In this document: piece after piece, positions 9,079 through 19,058 of the stretch
Position numbering within the stretch: position 1 is the stretch's first letter
Layout of the letters: each line of letters begins with the position of its first letter
DNA from: Roseiarcus sp963764955
GTDB lineage: Bacteria; Pseudomonadota; Alphaproteobacteria; Rhizobiales; Beijerinckiaceae
Reading direction: 5' to 3'
Assembly: GCA_963764955.1 (NCBI GenBank)
Contig: CAVXVE010000008.1
Coordinates: 1-64,000 of the forward strand
Length of the DNA: 64,000 nucleotides
The notes under the pieces: model-generated
Database searches by the model: none
What the model saw: the letters and a program-made list of their open reading frames with translations, nothing else
What the model was told of the DNA's origin: nothing
Translations under genes and position numbers: made by a program

Positions 9079-10341
9079 TCAATGACTTCCGCCGCAGAAG
9101 CCACGCCGGCGGCGCAATCGCGAGCGCGCCCCGTCGGCCTTGCTCACCTCGGCCATTCCGCGCTTCGCGCCTGAGCTGTGCGAGATCGACTCGACGACAG
9201 GCGTTTTCGTCGAAAGTCCGGAGACACCGGCGACGAACGCCCGGGTGACGAAAGCCTGCGGCCGGAAGCCAAAGACAACGCTGTCTCCGGGCGTGGGTTT
9301 CGTTGGACCGGAAGCGTCGATCATGCCGTAGTAGTCGATGGCCTCGGGCGCGGGAATCTCGACGCCACGCAGCGCCGCCTCTTCCGTTCCTGGCTCGTGC
9401 GCGACGATCGCTTTCACCTGGTAAGCAGGAAAGACCGGGTCGATGTAGAGACCGCCGCCGAAGCAGAAGGCCTCGCCGCCAGAGAGGTGCGAGACCTCCG
9501 TTAGGTAGACGACGGCTGGCGCCTCGGGCAGATCGTCGCTCACATGCAACGGCGTCGTTCCTGTGAGCCCGTGTCCGGGCTCGACCTGGGTCGCGCCGGC
9601 TTCCGCAAGCGCTTCCAGGGTCACGGTCGAGGTCGTGCCCGGAGCGTTGATCTCGATCCCCCTGTGTCCGGCGCGCGCCAGCGCCTCAGACGCCTGTCGC
9701 AGGGTCGCGAGATTTGGCGTCGGCCTGACCGTGCGGCTCGCGGCGTCGAACAGCAATGCCGGAAAGGTCGTTATCCCGGCGAACCGGGCGCCCGGAATCT
9801 TGTCCAGAGCCGCCGCCATCGCAACGATGTCGGACGCGGGAAACCCGCCCTCGTGCCCGCGGTAGAAGCGATCGTTCTCGCCGCGGATGCGGGCGAGGAG
9901 CGGCTGCCTCTGTCCGAAGCTCTGTGACGCCGCCCCGGCTTCGGCCGCCTTTTCGGCGTTGAAGACCGTCCACCAGGCCGGCGACAGTCTGGCCGCGCTA
10001 TCGGCCTCCCATTTCGGAATCTGGACGAGGTGGCCGATATGCCCGATCTCCATGCCCGCGCGCTTCGTCGCTAAAGCGCATTCCAGATCGACAGCGACGC
10101 TTCGCGCGATTCCTCACCGCATGACCGCATGGCAGAAGGATTCGTTGCGCCCCATCTGTTTGGTCATCGCCATCACGGTCAGGCCGAGCGGCTCCGCCCT
10201 GCGCGCGATCGCGCGAGCATTGTCCTCGACGGCGTCGAGGTCGATGACGTAGGTGTTCGCCGGCAGCTGGCCGCTTTGATGCAGCGCAATCGCGGCCTCG
10301 ATCAGTCGCGGATTGCGCCGGCGGATCAAGTCGAGAAACAT
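9079..10341 (-). CDS. yhfX: YhfX-like PLP-dependent alanine racemase-fold protein, frameshifted
   Basis: The start at 10341 follows GGGAG. Residues 1-75 (MFLDLIRRRNPRLIEAAIAL, then NTYVIDLDAVEDNARAIA and MAMTKQMGRN) match the YhfX N-terminus, including the Lys (T-K-Q-M-G) that binds PLP in fold-III enzymes. A stop interrupts near 10114. The correct frame resumes as GIARSVAVDLECALATK and continues through GHIGHLVQIPKWEAD, FYRGHEGGF, GITTFPALLF and INAPGTTSTVTLEALAEAGA. The protein is cytoplasmic. Family members are presumed amino-acid racemases but the substrate is unknown. It follows the M20 gene by a few bases, so it is part of a sugar/peptide-like operon on the minus strand. The frameshift at CGGTGAGG looks like a one- or two-base loss. 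Confidence 0.75.
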
Positions 10342-10353
10342 TGCGATCTCCCT

Positions 10354-11628
10354 TTAGCGCCGCACGTCGTCGACTGCGCGAGTAGGGTCGTGGGCTCCCG
10401 CTAAAAACGCGGCGAGGGCGACGATGCTGTCGTAATAGTCCTCAAGGCTCACATTCTCTTCCGTGGTGTGGCAGATCCGGATGTCGCCCGGCGCGAAATA
10501 GACGCCCGGAACGCCGATCGCCGACAGGATCGGCGCCTCCGACCAATAGGGGGCCGCTTCGATATTCCCCCGCTCGGGCCGAACCGCGCGAACAGCCGAA
10601 ACGAGCCGACGCAAGCGAGCCTCGTCGAGACGGCTCTCGAAAGGCTGGCCGCCGATCGGATGGTCGCGAGACGCGGGATAGGAGAACTGCAATTCGATGC
10701 GGCTGTCCATCGGAGCCGCCCGCGCCGCCTTCTCGAGACCGGCGCGCACCTCATCGAGGCGAACGCCTGGCGGAATTTTCGCGATCAGGCTGATCGTGCA
10801 TTCGCCGGGAACCGCGATATAGCCGCCGCCCTGAATGCCGGTCGGCAGCACGAATCCGGATCCAACCAGCGCATGGCTCTCGCCGGCGCTGAGCTCGTCC
10901 GAATATCGCCACAGCGCGTCGAGGACGGCATGCGCGCCCTTGAGCGCATCGACGCCAAGTTCGGGGACGCCAAAATAGGCGGACTTGCCTGTGACCCGGA
11001 TGTCACAAACGAAGAAGCCCATATGGGCGACATAGACGTCGAGCATCGTCGGCTCGACATAGATCGCCATATCCGGTCGCGGCGCCGCCCCGCTCTCAAT
11101 GAGCGCGCTGAAGGCGCGGGCGCCAGCGCTGACGCCGCTGCCCGGCTCGCCGCTTTCCTCGTCGCCGACAAAGGCGAAGACGAGCGTGGGATCGACTTCG
11201 ATTCCCGCACGCTCGAGGGTGCGGACCGCCTCGAGCGTCATGCATATTCCAGCCTTCAGATCGCTCGCGCCCCTGCCCCAGACGGCGCCGTCCGCGACGG
11301 CGCCCGAGAACGGGCTCTCCCGCTCGGTCCCCGCCCAGCGCTCCTTCCATCCGCTTGTGTGCACGGTGTCGGTGTGACCGATCAGCAAGAGCGTATCGGC
11401 GCCGCTCCTCCCCGGCCGAACGCCCCACACGTTGGGGCGCCCTTCCGCAAAGTCGGCAGATGAGGCCTCGACCCCGAGAGCGGCAAGCTCTCCCTTGAGC
11501 CAATAGGCGAAGCTCGCCTCATCCCCTGTCACGCTTGGGATCGAGATGGCTTTCTGAAGCAGGCCGAGAGCGTGGCCAGCGTCGAAGGCTTCCCGGATCC
11601 TCGTGATGATGGTCGATGAATTGGACAT
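10354..11628 (-). CDS. M20-family metallopeptidase/deacylase (ArgE/DapE-like)
   Basis: 424 residues from the ATG at 11628 (GGCGGAG upstream). The longer open frame upstream runs through an intergenic repeat and is not coding. Metal and catalytic motifs of the M20 family are visible: LLLIGHTDTVHTSGW (His-x-Asp), WGRGASDLKAGICM (Asp), FVGDEESGEPGSG (Glu-Glu) and a C-terminal ICHTTEENV (His). The dimerisation domain lies in between. Members cleave amide bonds of N-acyl amino acids or small peptides. Its place between YhfX and a PfkB kinase, upstream of a CUT2 transporter, suggests hydrolysis of an imported amide-containing compound. Cytoplasmic. Confidence 0.85.
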   Translation of the reverse strand: MSNSSTIITRIREAFDAGHALGLLQKAISIPSVTGDEASFAYWLKGELAALGVEASSADFAEGRPNVWGVRPGRSGADTLLLIGHTDTVHTSGWKERWAGTERESPFSGAVADGAVWGRGASDLKAGICMTLEAVRTLERAGIEVDPTLVFAFVGDEESGEPGSGVSAGARAFSALIESGAAPRPDMAIYVEPTMLDVYVAHMGFFVCDIRVTGKSAYFGVPELGVDALKGAHAVLDALWRYSDELSAGESHALVGSGFVLPTGIQGGGYIAVPGECTISLIAKIPPGVRLDEVRAGLEKAARAAPMDSRIELQFSYPASRDHPIGGQPFESRLDEARLRRLVSAVRAVRPERGNIEAAPYWSEAPILSAIGVPGVYFAPGDIRICHTTEENVSLEDYYDSIVALAAFLAGAHDPTRAVDDVRR

Positions 11629-11690
11629 TGTCTCCGCCAGGGATCGCGCCCGTCGTGCTAGAGCCTGCTGCGTTGGGATGGAACCAGCGT

Positions 11691-11821
11691 CGTCATTGCG
11701 AGCCATAGGGCGTTGGAAGACGCCCGTCCTTGCGGACGGGGCTATGGCGAAGCAATCCAAGGATCGTGGGGCGCCCTTCGATCTCTGGATTGCCTCGTCG
11801 CTGCGCTCCGTCGCAATGACG
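11691..11821. repeat. MITE-like palindromic intergenic repeat, 131 bp
   Basis: Outer inverted repeats CGTCATTGCGA (11691-11701) and TCGCAATGACG (11811-11821) enclose GGCGAAGCAATCCAAGGATC and a complementary GGATTGCCTCGTCGCTGCGC part. An inner hairpin is formed by CCGTCC/GGACGG and GCCATAG/CTATGGC. This palindromic layout, with 'cattgcgag ... gaagcaatcc', matches a dispersed intergenic repeat common in Rhizobiales genomes (family memory). It sits between the M20 and PfkB genes and could form a long hairpin in the operon mRNA. Confidence 0.7.
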
Positions 11822-11866
11822 GTTCTATGTTCGATCGCAGCACTCTCCACGCGCGACCGGAAAGCT

Positions 11867-12793
11867 CTACGGCTTCTCATATCGGGTCTCCGCAAGCACG
11901 CGCTGCAGCCGCGCCTGACGGGCGGCCGCGGTCGGCCGCTCCGTCTCGAGCGCGCCGCAGGCCTCGACAACATACGAAGCTGACACAGCCCCCATCGCAG
12001 CGCATTCCCCGAGCGGCCGGCCAGCCGCGAGACCCGCGACGAACCCTCCGCAATAGCCATCACCCGCGCCTGTCGTATCGACAAGCCTGACCGGATGCGA
12101 CGGGGTATGGATCAGGACGCCGCTCTTGGCGTCGCAGACGAGCGATCCACGCTCGCCGAGCTTCGCGGCCATGTGGCATTTGAGCCGCGACGCGGTCTCG
12201 CGCAGCCATATCCCAATGTCCGGCGGCCCCCAGATCCGCGCAATCTCCGCTTCGCTCGGAAGAAAAGCCGACGCGCCCGCGAGGAAGCCAAGATCGGCGT
12301 ACAGGCGCCGGTCGATCAGTTCGTCCGAAAGAATGTCCACGGTCACGACGGGGCGCTGCGGAAGCCTGGACAGCGCGCGCACGTTTGCGGCCGTGCCTGC
12401 CGGCGTCTGCGGCGCGACGTGAAAGCCGCGCGCCTGCTCGTAGGATCGAGGGAGCGGACCTCGGCCGCGATCCATCTCTTCGGCGGTCGACGAATTGAGC
12501 TTGGGCACCTGTTGCTTGAATGTCTCGCTCTCGTGCAGGAGCCAGAGCTGCAATCCCGCGCCGTCGATCGCGCCGACACCCTCCGCGTCGAGCCCCCGCG
12601 CGGCGAGGCGAGCCCGCGTGTCGTCGCGGATCGCGCGGCCCGTCACGGAATGAACGCCTACGCCATCCGACCAGATCCGCGCGCCGATGGCGGAATAGAG
12701 CGCGCCCCCGCCAATCACGCCAGGCCGACAGGAATGATCGGTGAGCACGATGTCGTCCATCGTCAGCCAGCCGACGGTCACGATATCGATCAT
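11867..12793 (-). CDS. PfkB-family carbohydrate kinase
   Basis: 308 residues. It begins MIDIVTVGWLTMDDIVLTD, with the G-G-G of the sugar pocket at GVIGGGALYSAIGARI. The catalytic PfkB signature VDTTGAGDGYCGGFVAGLAAG holds the Asp base and anion hole near residue 255. Family members phosphorylate sugars, nucleosides or sugar acids with ATP. The start overlaps the stop of the upstream metallopeptidase by 4 bases, so the two are co-translated. Next to a ribose-type transporter this is the likely first intracellular phosphorylation step. Substrate unknown. Confidence 0.85.
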   Translation of the reverse strand: MIDIVTVGWLTMDDIVLTDHSCRPGVIGGGALYSAIGARIWSDGVGVHSVTGRAIRDDTRARLAARGLDAEGVGAIDGAGLQLWLLHESETFKQQVPKLNSSTAEEMDRGRGPLPRSYEQARGFHVAPQTPAGTAANVRALSRLPQRPVVTVDILSDELIDRRLYADLGFLAGASAFLPSEAEIARIWGPPDIGIWLRETASRLKCHMAAKLGERGSLVCDAKSGVLIHTPSHPVRLVDTTGAGDGYCGGFVAGLAAGRPLGECAAMGAVSASYVVEACGALETERPTAAARQARLQRVLAETRYEKP

Positions 12794-13974
12794 TGATCGG
12801 GCCGAAGCATGGCGACGCGCCGCTGCTCGAATATCTCGCCAAGGACCGAGGCGTAGACCACGGCTTTCGCGAGATTCGTCACGTCGTCGAGATGCGCGCG
12901 CGGCAAGCCCCTGTCAAAGTGCCGGTTGAACCCCGGATAGCCGAGGAGCAGCACGTTGGCCGTCCTCATCATCACGCTCACGTCGTCGCTGCGCGAGGAA
13001 TAGGCGTTGTTCGATTCCTGCACCCGCACGCCAAATCCGGCGATCACATCGGCCATGCGGCGGGCCAATCCATAAAGGCCGAAAGGCGTGACGGCGCCGC
13101 GCGCGAGGCTCGAAAACTCGGAGAGCACGGCGCCGCGGCCCAGCCGCGCCGAGTTCTCGACGCCTCCCCTCGTGTCGGCGTCCGGATCGCCGCCGCCCTG
13201 CTGGACATCCGCGACAATCGCGAGCTTGGGCGGCGGAAGAAGGCCGGCGATACGGGCGCTGCCGCGACACATGGTCTGGTTGCCCGCCCCGACCGGCCCC
13301 TCCTCCTCGTCGGGAAAGGCGAGCATGGCTTCGACGCCCGCTTCCGCGAGAACCGGCGCCGCGACCGCGAGCGCCGCAACGCCCCCCGCATTGTCCATGA
13401 GGCCAGTGAAAAGGCCGCCCTGCTCGAGGGCGCTGAAGGAAGAGAAGGGCGCGACGCGATCGCCGGGCGCAAGCTGGACGTCGCGCCTCGCCGATCGAAA
13501 GAAGGGCGATCCAGCGGTCGACTCGATCCTGCCCTCGGCGACCACGCGATAGCGGTTCGATTCATAATCATAGCGGTAGGCGTTCGCGGGGCACTCGCCG
13601 TCGTGCATGAGATGCACGCAATAGGGAACGAGCGGAACACGGGCGCCCTGATCCGGCTGCACGAGATAGCTGATCGTGTCGAGATGGGCGAAGGCCCAGA
13701 ACGGCTTCGCGCTTCCCGCGCCGCCGGTGAAAATGACTGGACTTCCGACGCCGCCGAAATCCGGATCGAGCCTGAGGCGCCCGGAGTCGAAGGCGCCGTC
13801 GGCCGCGAGCAGCCGGTTCAGGACGGGAACGCGCATGGCGCCTGCCGCGGTCGACGGCGCGGGCGTGTCCACGAGCGCCGAGAGGTATCTCAGCACGCGC
13901 TCCGAAGTGACATGCCGGTCCACTCGTTGACGCAGAGCGCCGAGCGCCGCCTCGAGGCTGATGACGTCGCTCAT
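12790..13974 (-). CDS. Metallopeptidase-like protein of the M20/M28/M42 superfamily
   Basis: 394 residues. Zinc-site motifs appear in order: FWAFAHLDTISYL (His-x-Asp), LFTGLMDNAGGVAALAV (bridging Asp-Asn), LAFPDEEEGPVGAGNQ (Glu-Glu), AIVADVQQGG (Asp) and a late FNRHFDRGLPRAHLDDV (His). The order fits di-zinc aminopeptidases. It is cytoplasmic, with no signal peptide. It sits between the CUT2 permease and the kinase with 4-base overlaps on both sides, so it is a core member of this operon. Two unrelated amide hydrolases in one transport operon point to a conjugated substrate. Confidence 0.75.
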   Translation of the reverse strand: MSDVISLEAALGALRQRVDRHVTSERVLRYLSALVDTPAPSTAAGAMRVPVLNRLLAADGAFDSGRLRLDPDFGGVGSPVIFTGGAGSAKPFWAFAHLDTISYLVQPDQGARVPLVPYCVHLMHDGECPANAYRYDYESNRYRVVAEGRIESTAGSPFFRSARRDVQLAPGDRVAPFSSFSALEQGGLFTGLMDNAGGVAALAVAAPVLAEAGVEAMLAFPDEEEGPVGAGNQTMCRGSARIAGLLPPPKLAIVADVQQGGGDPDADTRGGVENSARLGRGAVLSEFSSLARGAVTPFGLYGLARRMADVIAGFGVRVQESNNAYSSRSDDVSVMMRTANVLLLGYPGFNRHFDRGLPRAHLDDVTNLAKAVVYASVLGEIFEQRRVAMLRPDQ

Positions 13975-14909
13975 GTTCGTCTTCGGCTCATGATGAAGAC
14001 CGCCACCACGATCAGCGCGCCCTTGAAAAGCTGCTGAACGAACGGATCGACGCCGGTCAGATTGAGGATGTTCGCGAGCACGCCGATGATCAGCGTGCCA
14101 AGGAAGGTCCCCGCGACGGAGCCCTTGCCGCCGAACAGCGACGTGCCGCCGACGACAACCGCGGCGATGGCGTCCAGTTCGTAGCCCTGGCCAGCGATAG
14201 GCGTGCCAATGCTGAGCTGCGAGGCATAGACGAGACCCGCAAGTCCCGACAGAAAACCCGAGATGACATAAACGGCGGTCGTGTAGACTTTGACCGGAAC
14301 GCCAGAAAGGCGGGCGGCCTCCTCGTTGGAGCCGATGGCGTAGACCGACCGCCCGAACGGCGTCAGCTGAAGAACGAAGCCGCTCACGATGAGAGCCGCG
14401 ATCAGAATGAGGGACGGGATCGGAACTCCGGCGAAATAGCCGTTGCCGAAGGCGTAGAAGCTTTCATTGTTGATCGGGACCGGCGTGCCGCCAGTGTAGA
14501 TGAAGGCGAGCCCGCGCGCGAAGGACAGCATGCCGAGCGTCATGATGAAGGGCGGCAGGCCGCCATAGGCGACGCCAACGCCGTTGACGAGACCCGCCAG
14601 CGCCGCCGCGCCCATGCCGAGCGGAATGGCCACGATCATCCCGCGGCTGTCCATCGAACCCGCGAACAGGACGACCGCTATCCCAAGGATCGATCCGACG
14701 GAGAGATCGATGCCGCGCGCGAGGATGACGAACGTCATTCCGATCGCGAGAATGCCCACGATCGACACCTGCCGCAGCACGTTCATGAGATTGGGAACGG
14801 TGAGGAAGCGATGCGACAGGAACGAGGCGGCGATGACCAGCAGCACCAGCGCGGCGAGCACGCCCAGCCGCTGCCACGTCCGCGCGATGGCCGCCGCGCC
14901 GAGCGCCAT
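13971..14909 (-). CDS. Ribose-type (CUT2) ABC transporter permease, system 1
   Basis: About 312 residues from the ATG at 14909; an upstream in-frame TTG at 14927 overlaps the ATPase stop. RbsC-family membrane protein with about nine hydrophobic segments. Conserved parts are FVILARGIDLSVGSILGIA, PPFIMTLGMLSFARGLAFI and AIGSNEEAARLSGVPVKVY (coupling loop), then VVVGGTSLFGGKGSVAGT. It forms the inner-membrane channel with the adjacent ATPase and receives ligand from the binding protein at 16452-17555. It overlaps the peptidase gene by 4 bases. Confidence 0.9.
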   Translation of the reverse strand: MALGAAAIARTWQRLGVLAALVLLVIAASFLSHRFLTVPNLMNVLRQVSIVGILAIGMTFVILARGIDLSVGSILGIAVVLFAGSMDSRGMIVAIPLGMGAAALAGLVNGVGVAYGGLPPFIMTLGMLSFARGLAFIYTGGTPVPINNESFYAFGNGYFAGVPIPSLILIAALIVSGFVLQLTPFGRSVYAIGSNEEAARLSGVPVKVYTTAVYVISGFLSGLAGLVYASQLSIGTPIAGQGYELDAIAAVVVGGTSLFGGKGSVAGTFLGTLIIGVLANILNLTGVDPFVQQLFKGALIVVAVFIMSRRRT

Positions 14910-14916
14910 GCCGGAC

Positions 14917-16433
14917 CTAGGCTGCAAGCGCCGCGGCCCGCATGATCGCGGTCTCCGAAGCTTCGGCTCGCGACAGCGTCGCGGCGGTCCGCCCGCGGCG
15001 AAGGACCACGACGCGATCGGAAAGGCGCAGAATTTCCTCGAGGTCGGAGGAAATCAGCATGACCGCCATGCCCTCCGCGACAAGCCGTTCGATCGCCGCG
15101 TAAATCTCCTGCTTCGCGCCGATGTCGACGCCGCGCGTCGGCTCATCCAGAAGGAGGATCCGAGGCTCGATGGCGAGCGCCCGGCCGATCAGGACCTTCT
15201 GCTGGTTGCCGCCGCTCAGCGTGCGGATCTCAGCACTCGGGCTCGCGAGCCTTACGTCCAAACGCCTCACCATGTCTCGCGCGTAACGGGCCTCGGCGCC
15301 CAGACGGAGAATTCCCCAGCGGGCGAACCGACGCAAATTCGCAATCGTGGCGTTCTCCCGGACGGAGCGATTGGGGAGCAGCCCTTGCGCCTTCCGGTCC
15401 TCCGTCACATAGGCGATGCCGAGCCGCGCCGCCGCGTTCGGGCTCGCTATTCTCACCGGCCGGCCAAACACCTCGATCGCTCCAGACACGGGACGGCTGA
15501 GCCCGATGACCGCGCGCGCCAGCTCCGTGCGTCCCGCGCCGACAAGACCGGCGAGGCCGACGATCTCACCCTCGCTCACCGTCAGAGTGATATCCGACAC
15601 CTCTCCGGGAACCGAGAGGTTCCTGATGGAAAGGGCCGGCTGCCGGATTGTCCTCGCGTGCGCTTCATGGGCCGCGAAACGGCGCCCGATCATTCTCGCA
15701 ACGAGCCAATCCTGATCGACTTCCGCAACCTTCGCGGACCCGGTCACGCGGCCGTCCCTGAGCACCGTCACCTTGCCCGCGATGCGGAAGATCTCCTCAA
15801 GGTGGTGCGAAATGAAAAGGATTCCGAGCCCCTTCGCGCGCAGCCGTTCAATCATTGCGAACAACACGTTGAGCCGGTTCTCATCGAGAACAGCTGTCGG
15901 TTCGTCGAGAACGAGAACGCTCGCATCAGCGAGGATCGCCTTGGCGATCTCCACCATCTGCTGCTGAGCGATGCTGAGAGTTGCGACGATGGCCTGCGGC
16001 GCGACCGTGACGCCCAATTGCTCGAACACTTCTCGCGTGCGCGCCCGCATCAGGCGCCGGTCGACGACGCCGAAGGCGTTGCGGGGAAACCGGCCGAGGA
16101 AAAGATTTCTTCCGCCGAGAGACTCGGAGCGAGCGACAATTCCTGGTGGATGACGACGACGCCCGCCGCGAGCGCTTCACGCGGCGAGCGGAACCGGCGC
16201 GTTTCGCCGTCGACTACGAGCTCACCGTCGTCCGGCTGATAGACGCCGCCCAGGATCTTTATGAGCGTCGACTTGCCGGCGCCGTTCTCCCCAACGATCG
16301 CGTGCACTTCGCCGGGCATGACATCGAGGTCGACGCCATCGAGAACGCGGTTACCGACGAACGCTTTGCCGATTCCCACCGCGCGGAGCAGCGGCCGGAA
16401 GCGTTCGCCGGCGTCTCCCGTATCTTCAGGCAC
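14917..16433 (-). CDS. CUT2 sugar ABC ATPase (RbsA-like, two NBDs), frameshifted, system 1
   Basis: About 505 residues, the normal double-ATPase length. The first half has Walker A AIVGENGAGKSTLIKILGG and, after the lesion, the signature TLSIAQQQMVEIAKA, Walker B VLVLDEPTAVLDE and ILFISHHLEEI. The second half has GLAGLVGAGRTELARAV, the signature LSGGNQQKVLIGRALA and ILLLDEPTRGVDIGAK. Near 16107 one A is missing: GAAGAAATC would read GAAGAAAATC and restore EENLFLGRFPRN. A lost base in a homopolymer is the simplest reading. Energises the system 1 permease. Confidence 0.85.
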
Positions 16434-16451
16434 GACCCGGAGTCACGCGCG

Positions 16452-17555
16452 CTATTTCTTGCAAGGGTCAGGGGTCGGCTCGAAGTCGCCCCAGCCGCGC
16501 CCGATCCACTCGTCGGCGTTCGCCTGAACGACGGTTGGGCTGTCAGGCAGGACGAGCTCCTTGCCGGGGAACTGATAGGCCTGCTCGCCCGGGATCGCCT
16601 TGCCCATGAGCTTGTAGATCGCGGCTCTCAGCCCGATATCGGCGATGTAGGGCGTGTAGTTCCCGTCAGCCTGGAAAGTCCCGGCCTTGACGGCTTTGAA
16701 CCCGGCGTTCGAGCCGTCGAAAGTATAGTGCTTGATGCCGTCCTTGCAGCGGTTGGCGCGCGCAATTGCGAGCTGGGCGCCCCAGGCCAATTCCTCCGCG
16801 TGCGAGAACACCGCGTCGATCTTTGGATAGGCCGTCAGAAAGTCTTCCATGAGCGGCACCGACGGGTCGCGAATCCACTGTCCGTCGCCAGTCGCGAGCA
16901 CCTTGATGTCGGGATATTTGGCGAGCACGTTCTTCATGCCCTTGTCGCGATCGACCGCCGGGGAGGAGCCCTTGAGGCCGGTGATGACGACAATGTTGCC
17001 TTTGCCTCCCAGGTCCTTCGCCATTTTCTCGGCGACCCCTTCCGCCATCGTCACGTTGCTCTGCCCGATGAACAAAGTCTTGTCCGTCGGGACGTCGCGA
17101 TCCATAACGATGAGCGGGAGACCGGCCGACATGACCGCGCGGGCGGCCGGCGCGAGCGCCGCCGATTCAACCGGGCTCATGAGCACCGCGTCGACGCCGC
17201 GCGCGAGAAGATCGCGCACGTCGTTGTTCTGCTTGGCGACGTCGACATTGCCGTCGACCACGACGATTTTGACATTGGGGTGCCGGCAGGCCTCGGCCTG
17301 GAGAGCGGCCAGCATCGCCACGCGCCACGGATGATTGAAGCCCGTCTGCGAAAACCCGATCGTGATGTCTCCGGTCTTGCCGGGGATGGAGACCGGTCCA
17401 TCGGGCAGCGGCAGGATCGATGTGAAAGGCAGTTTTTTATAGAAGGCGAGAAGCTCCGAGCATGTCTTCTGCGTCACCGGAAGCTTGTCCTCGGCCCACG
17501 CCGAGGACAGCGCGCCCAAAGACAAGGCGGCGGTCAGTATCAAGCGCTTCAACAT
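16452..17555 (-). CDS. Periplasmic sugar-binding protein, CUT2 system 1
   Basis: 367 residues with a Sec signal peptide MLKRLILTAALSLGALSSAWA. The mature part is a type I periplasmic-binding fold: DITIGFSQTGFNHPWRVAML, KIVVVDGNVDVAKQNNDV, LPLIVMDRDVPTDKTLFIGQ and GKGNIVVITGLKGSSPAVDR. It lacks a lipobox and should be a soluble periplasmic receptor that delivers its ligand to the 13971-16433 transporter. It is the first gene of this transporter run on the minus strand, 18 bases before the ATPase. Ligand unknown. Confidence 0.9.
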   Translation of the reverse strand: MLKRLILTAALSLGALSSAWAEDKLPVTQKTCSELLAFYKKLPFTSILPLPDGPVSIPGKTGDITIGFSQTGFNHPWRVAMLAALQAEACRHPNVKIVVVDGNVDVAKQNNDVRDLLARGVDAVLMSPVESAALAPAARAVMSAGLPLIVMDRDVPTDKTLFIGQSNVTMAEGVAEKMAKDLGGKGNIVVITGLKGSSPAVDRDKGMKNVLAKYPDIKVLATGDGQWIRDPSVPLMEDFLTAYPKIDAVFSHAEELAWGAQLAIARANRCKDGIKHYTFDGSNAGFKAVKAGTFQADGNYTPYIADIGLRAAIYKLMGKAIPGEQAYQFPGKELVLPDSPTVVQANADEWIGRGWGDFEPTPDPCKK

Positions 17556-17605
17556 GCCAGCTCTCCCAAGTTCTCAGTCGTCACGCAATGCGCCGCCGAT
17601 TGCGA

Positions 17606-19058
17606 CTACGCTCCCGCGCAGATCGATGGGCGGCGCTGGGTCCACGGCCGCGCCTGCTCGAGTTCCGCGGAGAGGCGAAGGATCGTCGCTTCGTCTCCGT
17701 AGCGACCCACGAGTTGCACGCCGATCGGAATGTCGTCCTTGGTCCAGGTCGCCGGCACGGACATCGCCGGCAGGCCGGAAAGATTGAACGGGAAGAGAAA
17801 CGCCGCGTCCGTCCATGTCGCGATATATTTATCGAAATCGGGCTCGTTCAGGTCCCAGTAGCCGACCGGCCGGGGCAATTGCGTCAGGGTCGGCGTGAGG
17901 AACACGTCGAACGGCGCGAGTTCCGCCTGCACGCGCTGATTGGCCTTTCGAATCGCCGCAACGCTCGCCGCATAGTCGCGGCCGGAGAGCGCGCGCCCCC
18001 GTCCAAGCCATGCGCGGTTGAACGCGACCAGTTCCAACTCCGGGAACAGGCCGGCCGAGAACCTTCGCCATTTCGTCGAATTCGAGCACAATCTGGACGG
18101 AGGTCATCTGGTTATAGTCACGCCACGCCGTCTCGAGATCGGTGACCATCGCATGCTCTTCGAGGACATGGCCGAGGTCCTGAAGAAGCGACATGGTCGC
18201 TTTCATCGCATCCGTGACTAGAGGGGCGAATGGCGCGCCCCAAGGCGGCGTCAATGCGTACCCGATCTTGAGCGGCTTCACTGGCTCGCCAAGGCAGTCG
18301 AGCCAGCTTTGCGCGGGCGTCGGAGGCGTATAGGGGTCGCCCGGCATGACGACAGCCGTCGCATCCAGCAACGCCGCCGCATCCCTCACCGAGTGTGTGA
18401 CCGCGAATGTCGACACGCTGCCGAACCAGACATCGACGTCGTCCGGTCCATAAGAGATCCGTCCGCGCGACGGCTTGAGCCCCACCACTCCGCAGCATGA
18501 GGCGGGCGCGCGTATCGATCCCGCCCCGTCGCTGGCTTCGGCAATCGAAATCATGCGCGACGCGACCGCCGAGGCCGCCCCGCCGCTCGAGCCGCCGGCC
18601 GTGACCGCCGCGTTCCACGGGTTCAGTGTCGCGCCATACATGCGAGGCTCGGTCGCGATGCACCATCCCTGCTCAGGCACATTGGAGCGCCCGAGGATGT
18701 TGAGCCCGGACGCCTTGATCCGCCGCACCATCTCGGAATCGGACGGACAGACGTAGTCTTTCCGAAACGGCAGGCTGTTGGTGAGCGGGAGCCCTTCGCA
18801 ACCGGACCCGATATTCTTCAAAAGATAGGGAACGCCGCCGAATGGACCTTTCGGGACGCTCTCCTTCGCGCGCGCCCTCGCGCGTTCGAAATCGCGGATG
18901 ACGACGGCGTTCAGCTTCGGATCCAGAGTCTCGATGAGGTGGATCGCGGTTTCCGTCAATTCCGCCGGCGTCACCTGCTTTTGCCGCACGAGCTCCGCCA
19001 GACGAAGCGCGTCGCTCTCGGCAAACAGGTTGACAAGGTCGACTGTGACGATCGGCAT
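17606..19058 (-). CDS. Amidase-signature hydrolase, frameshifted
   Basis: About 480 residues. Amidase-signature triad: Lys in FGGVPYLLKNIGSG, cis-Ser in TAGGSSGGAASAVASR, and nucleophilic Ser in SDGAGSIRAPASCCGVVGLK. The N-terminal frame loses sense near 18060, where FDEMAKVLGRP should lead to RFSAGLFPELELVAFNRAWL in another frame. The remainder runs to LVGRYGDEATILRLSAELE. It resembles amidases of the 6-aminohexanoate cyclic-dimer hydrolase or aryl-amide type. It would hydrolyse an amide in the cytoplasm and lies upstream of the system 1 binding protein, so it probably belongs to the same pathway. One indel explains the break. Confidence 0.8.

Noticed and set aside
12793..14037. Long plus-strand open frame (414 codons) across the metallopeptidase gene
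   Set aside because: It is antisense to a conserved gene and rich in Arg/Ala with no motifs; GC-rich DNA produces such shadows.
14584..17702. Two plus-strand open frames (551 and 518 codons) opposite the CUT2 system 1 genes
   Set aside because: Arg/His-rich composition typical of the antisense frame, with the real proteins on the other strand showing full family motifs.
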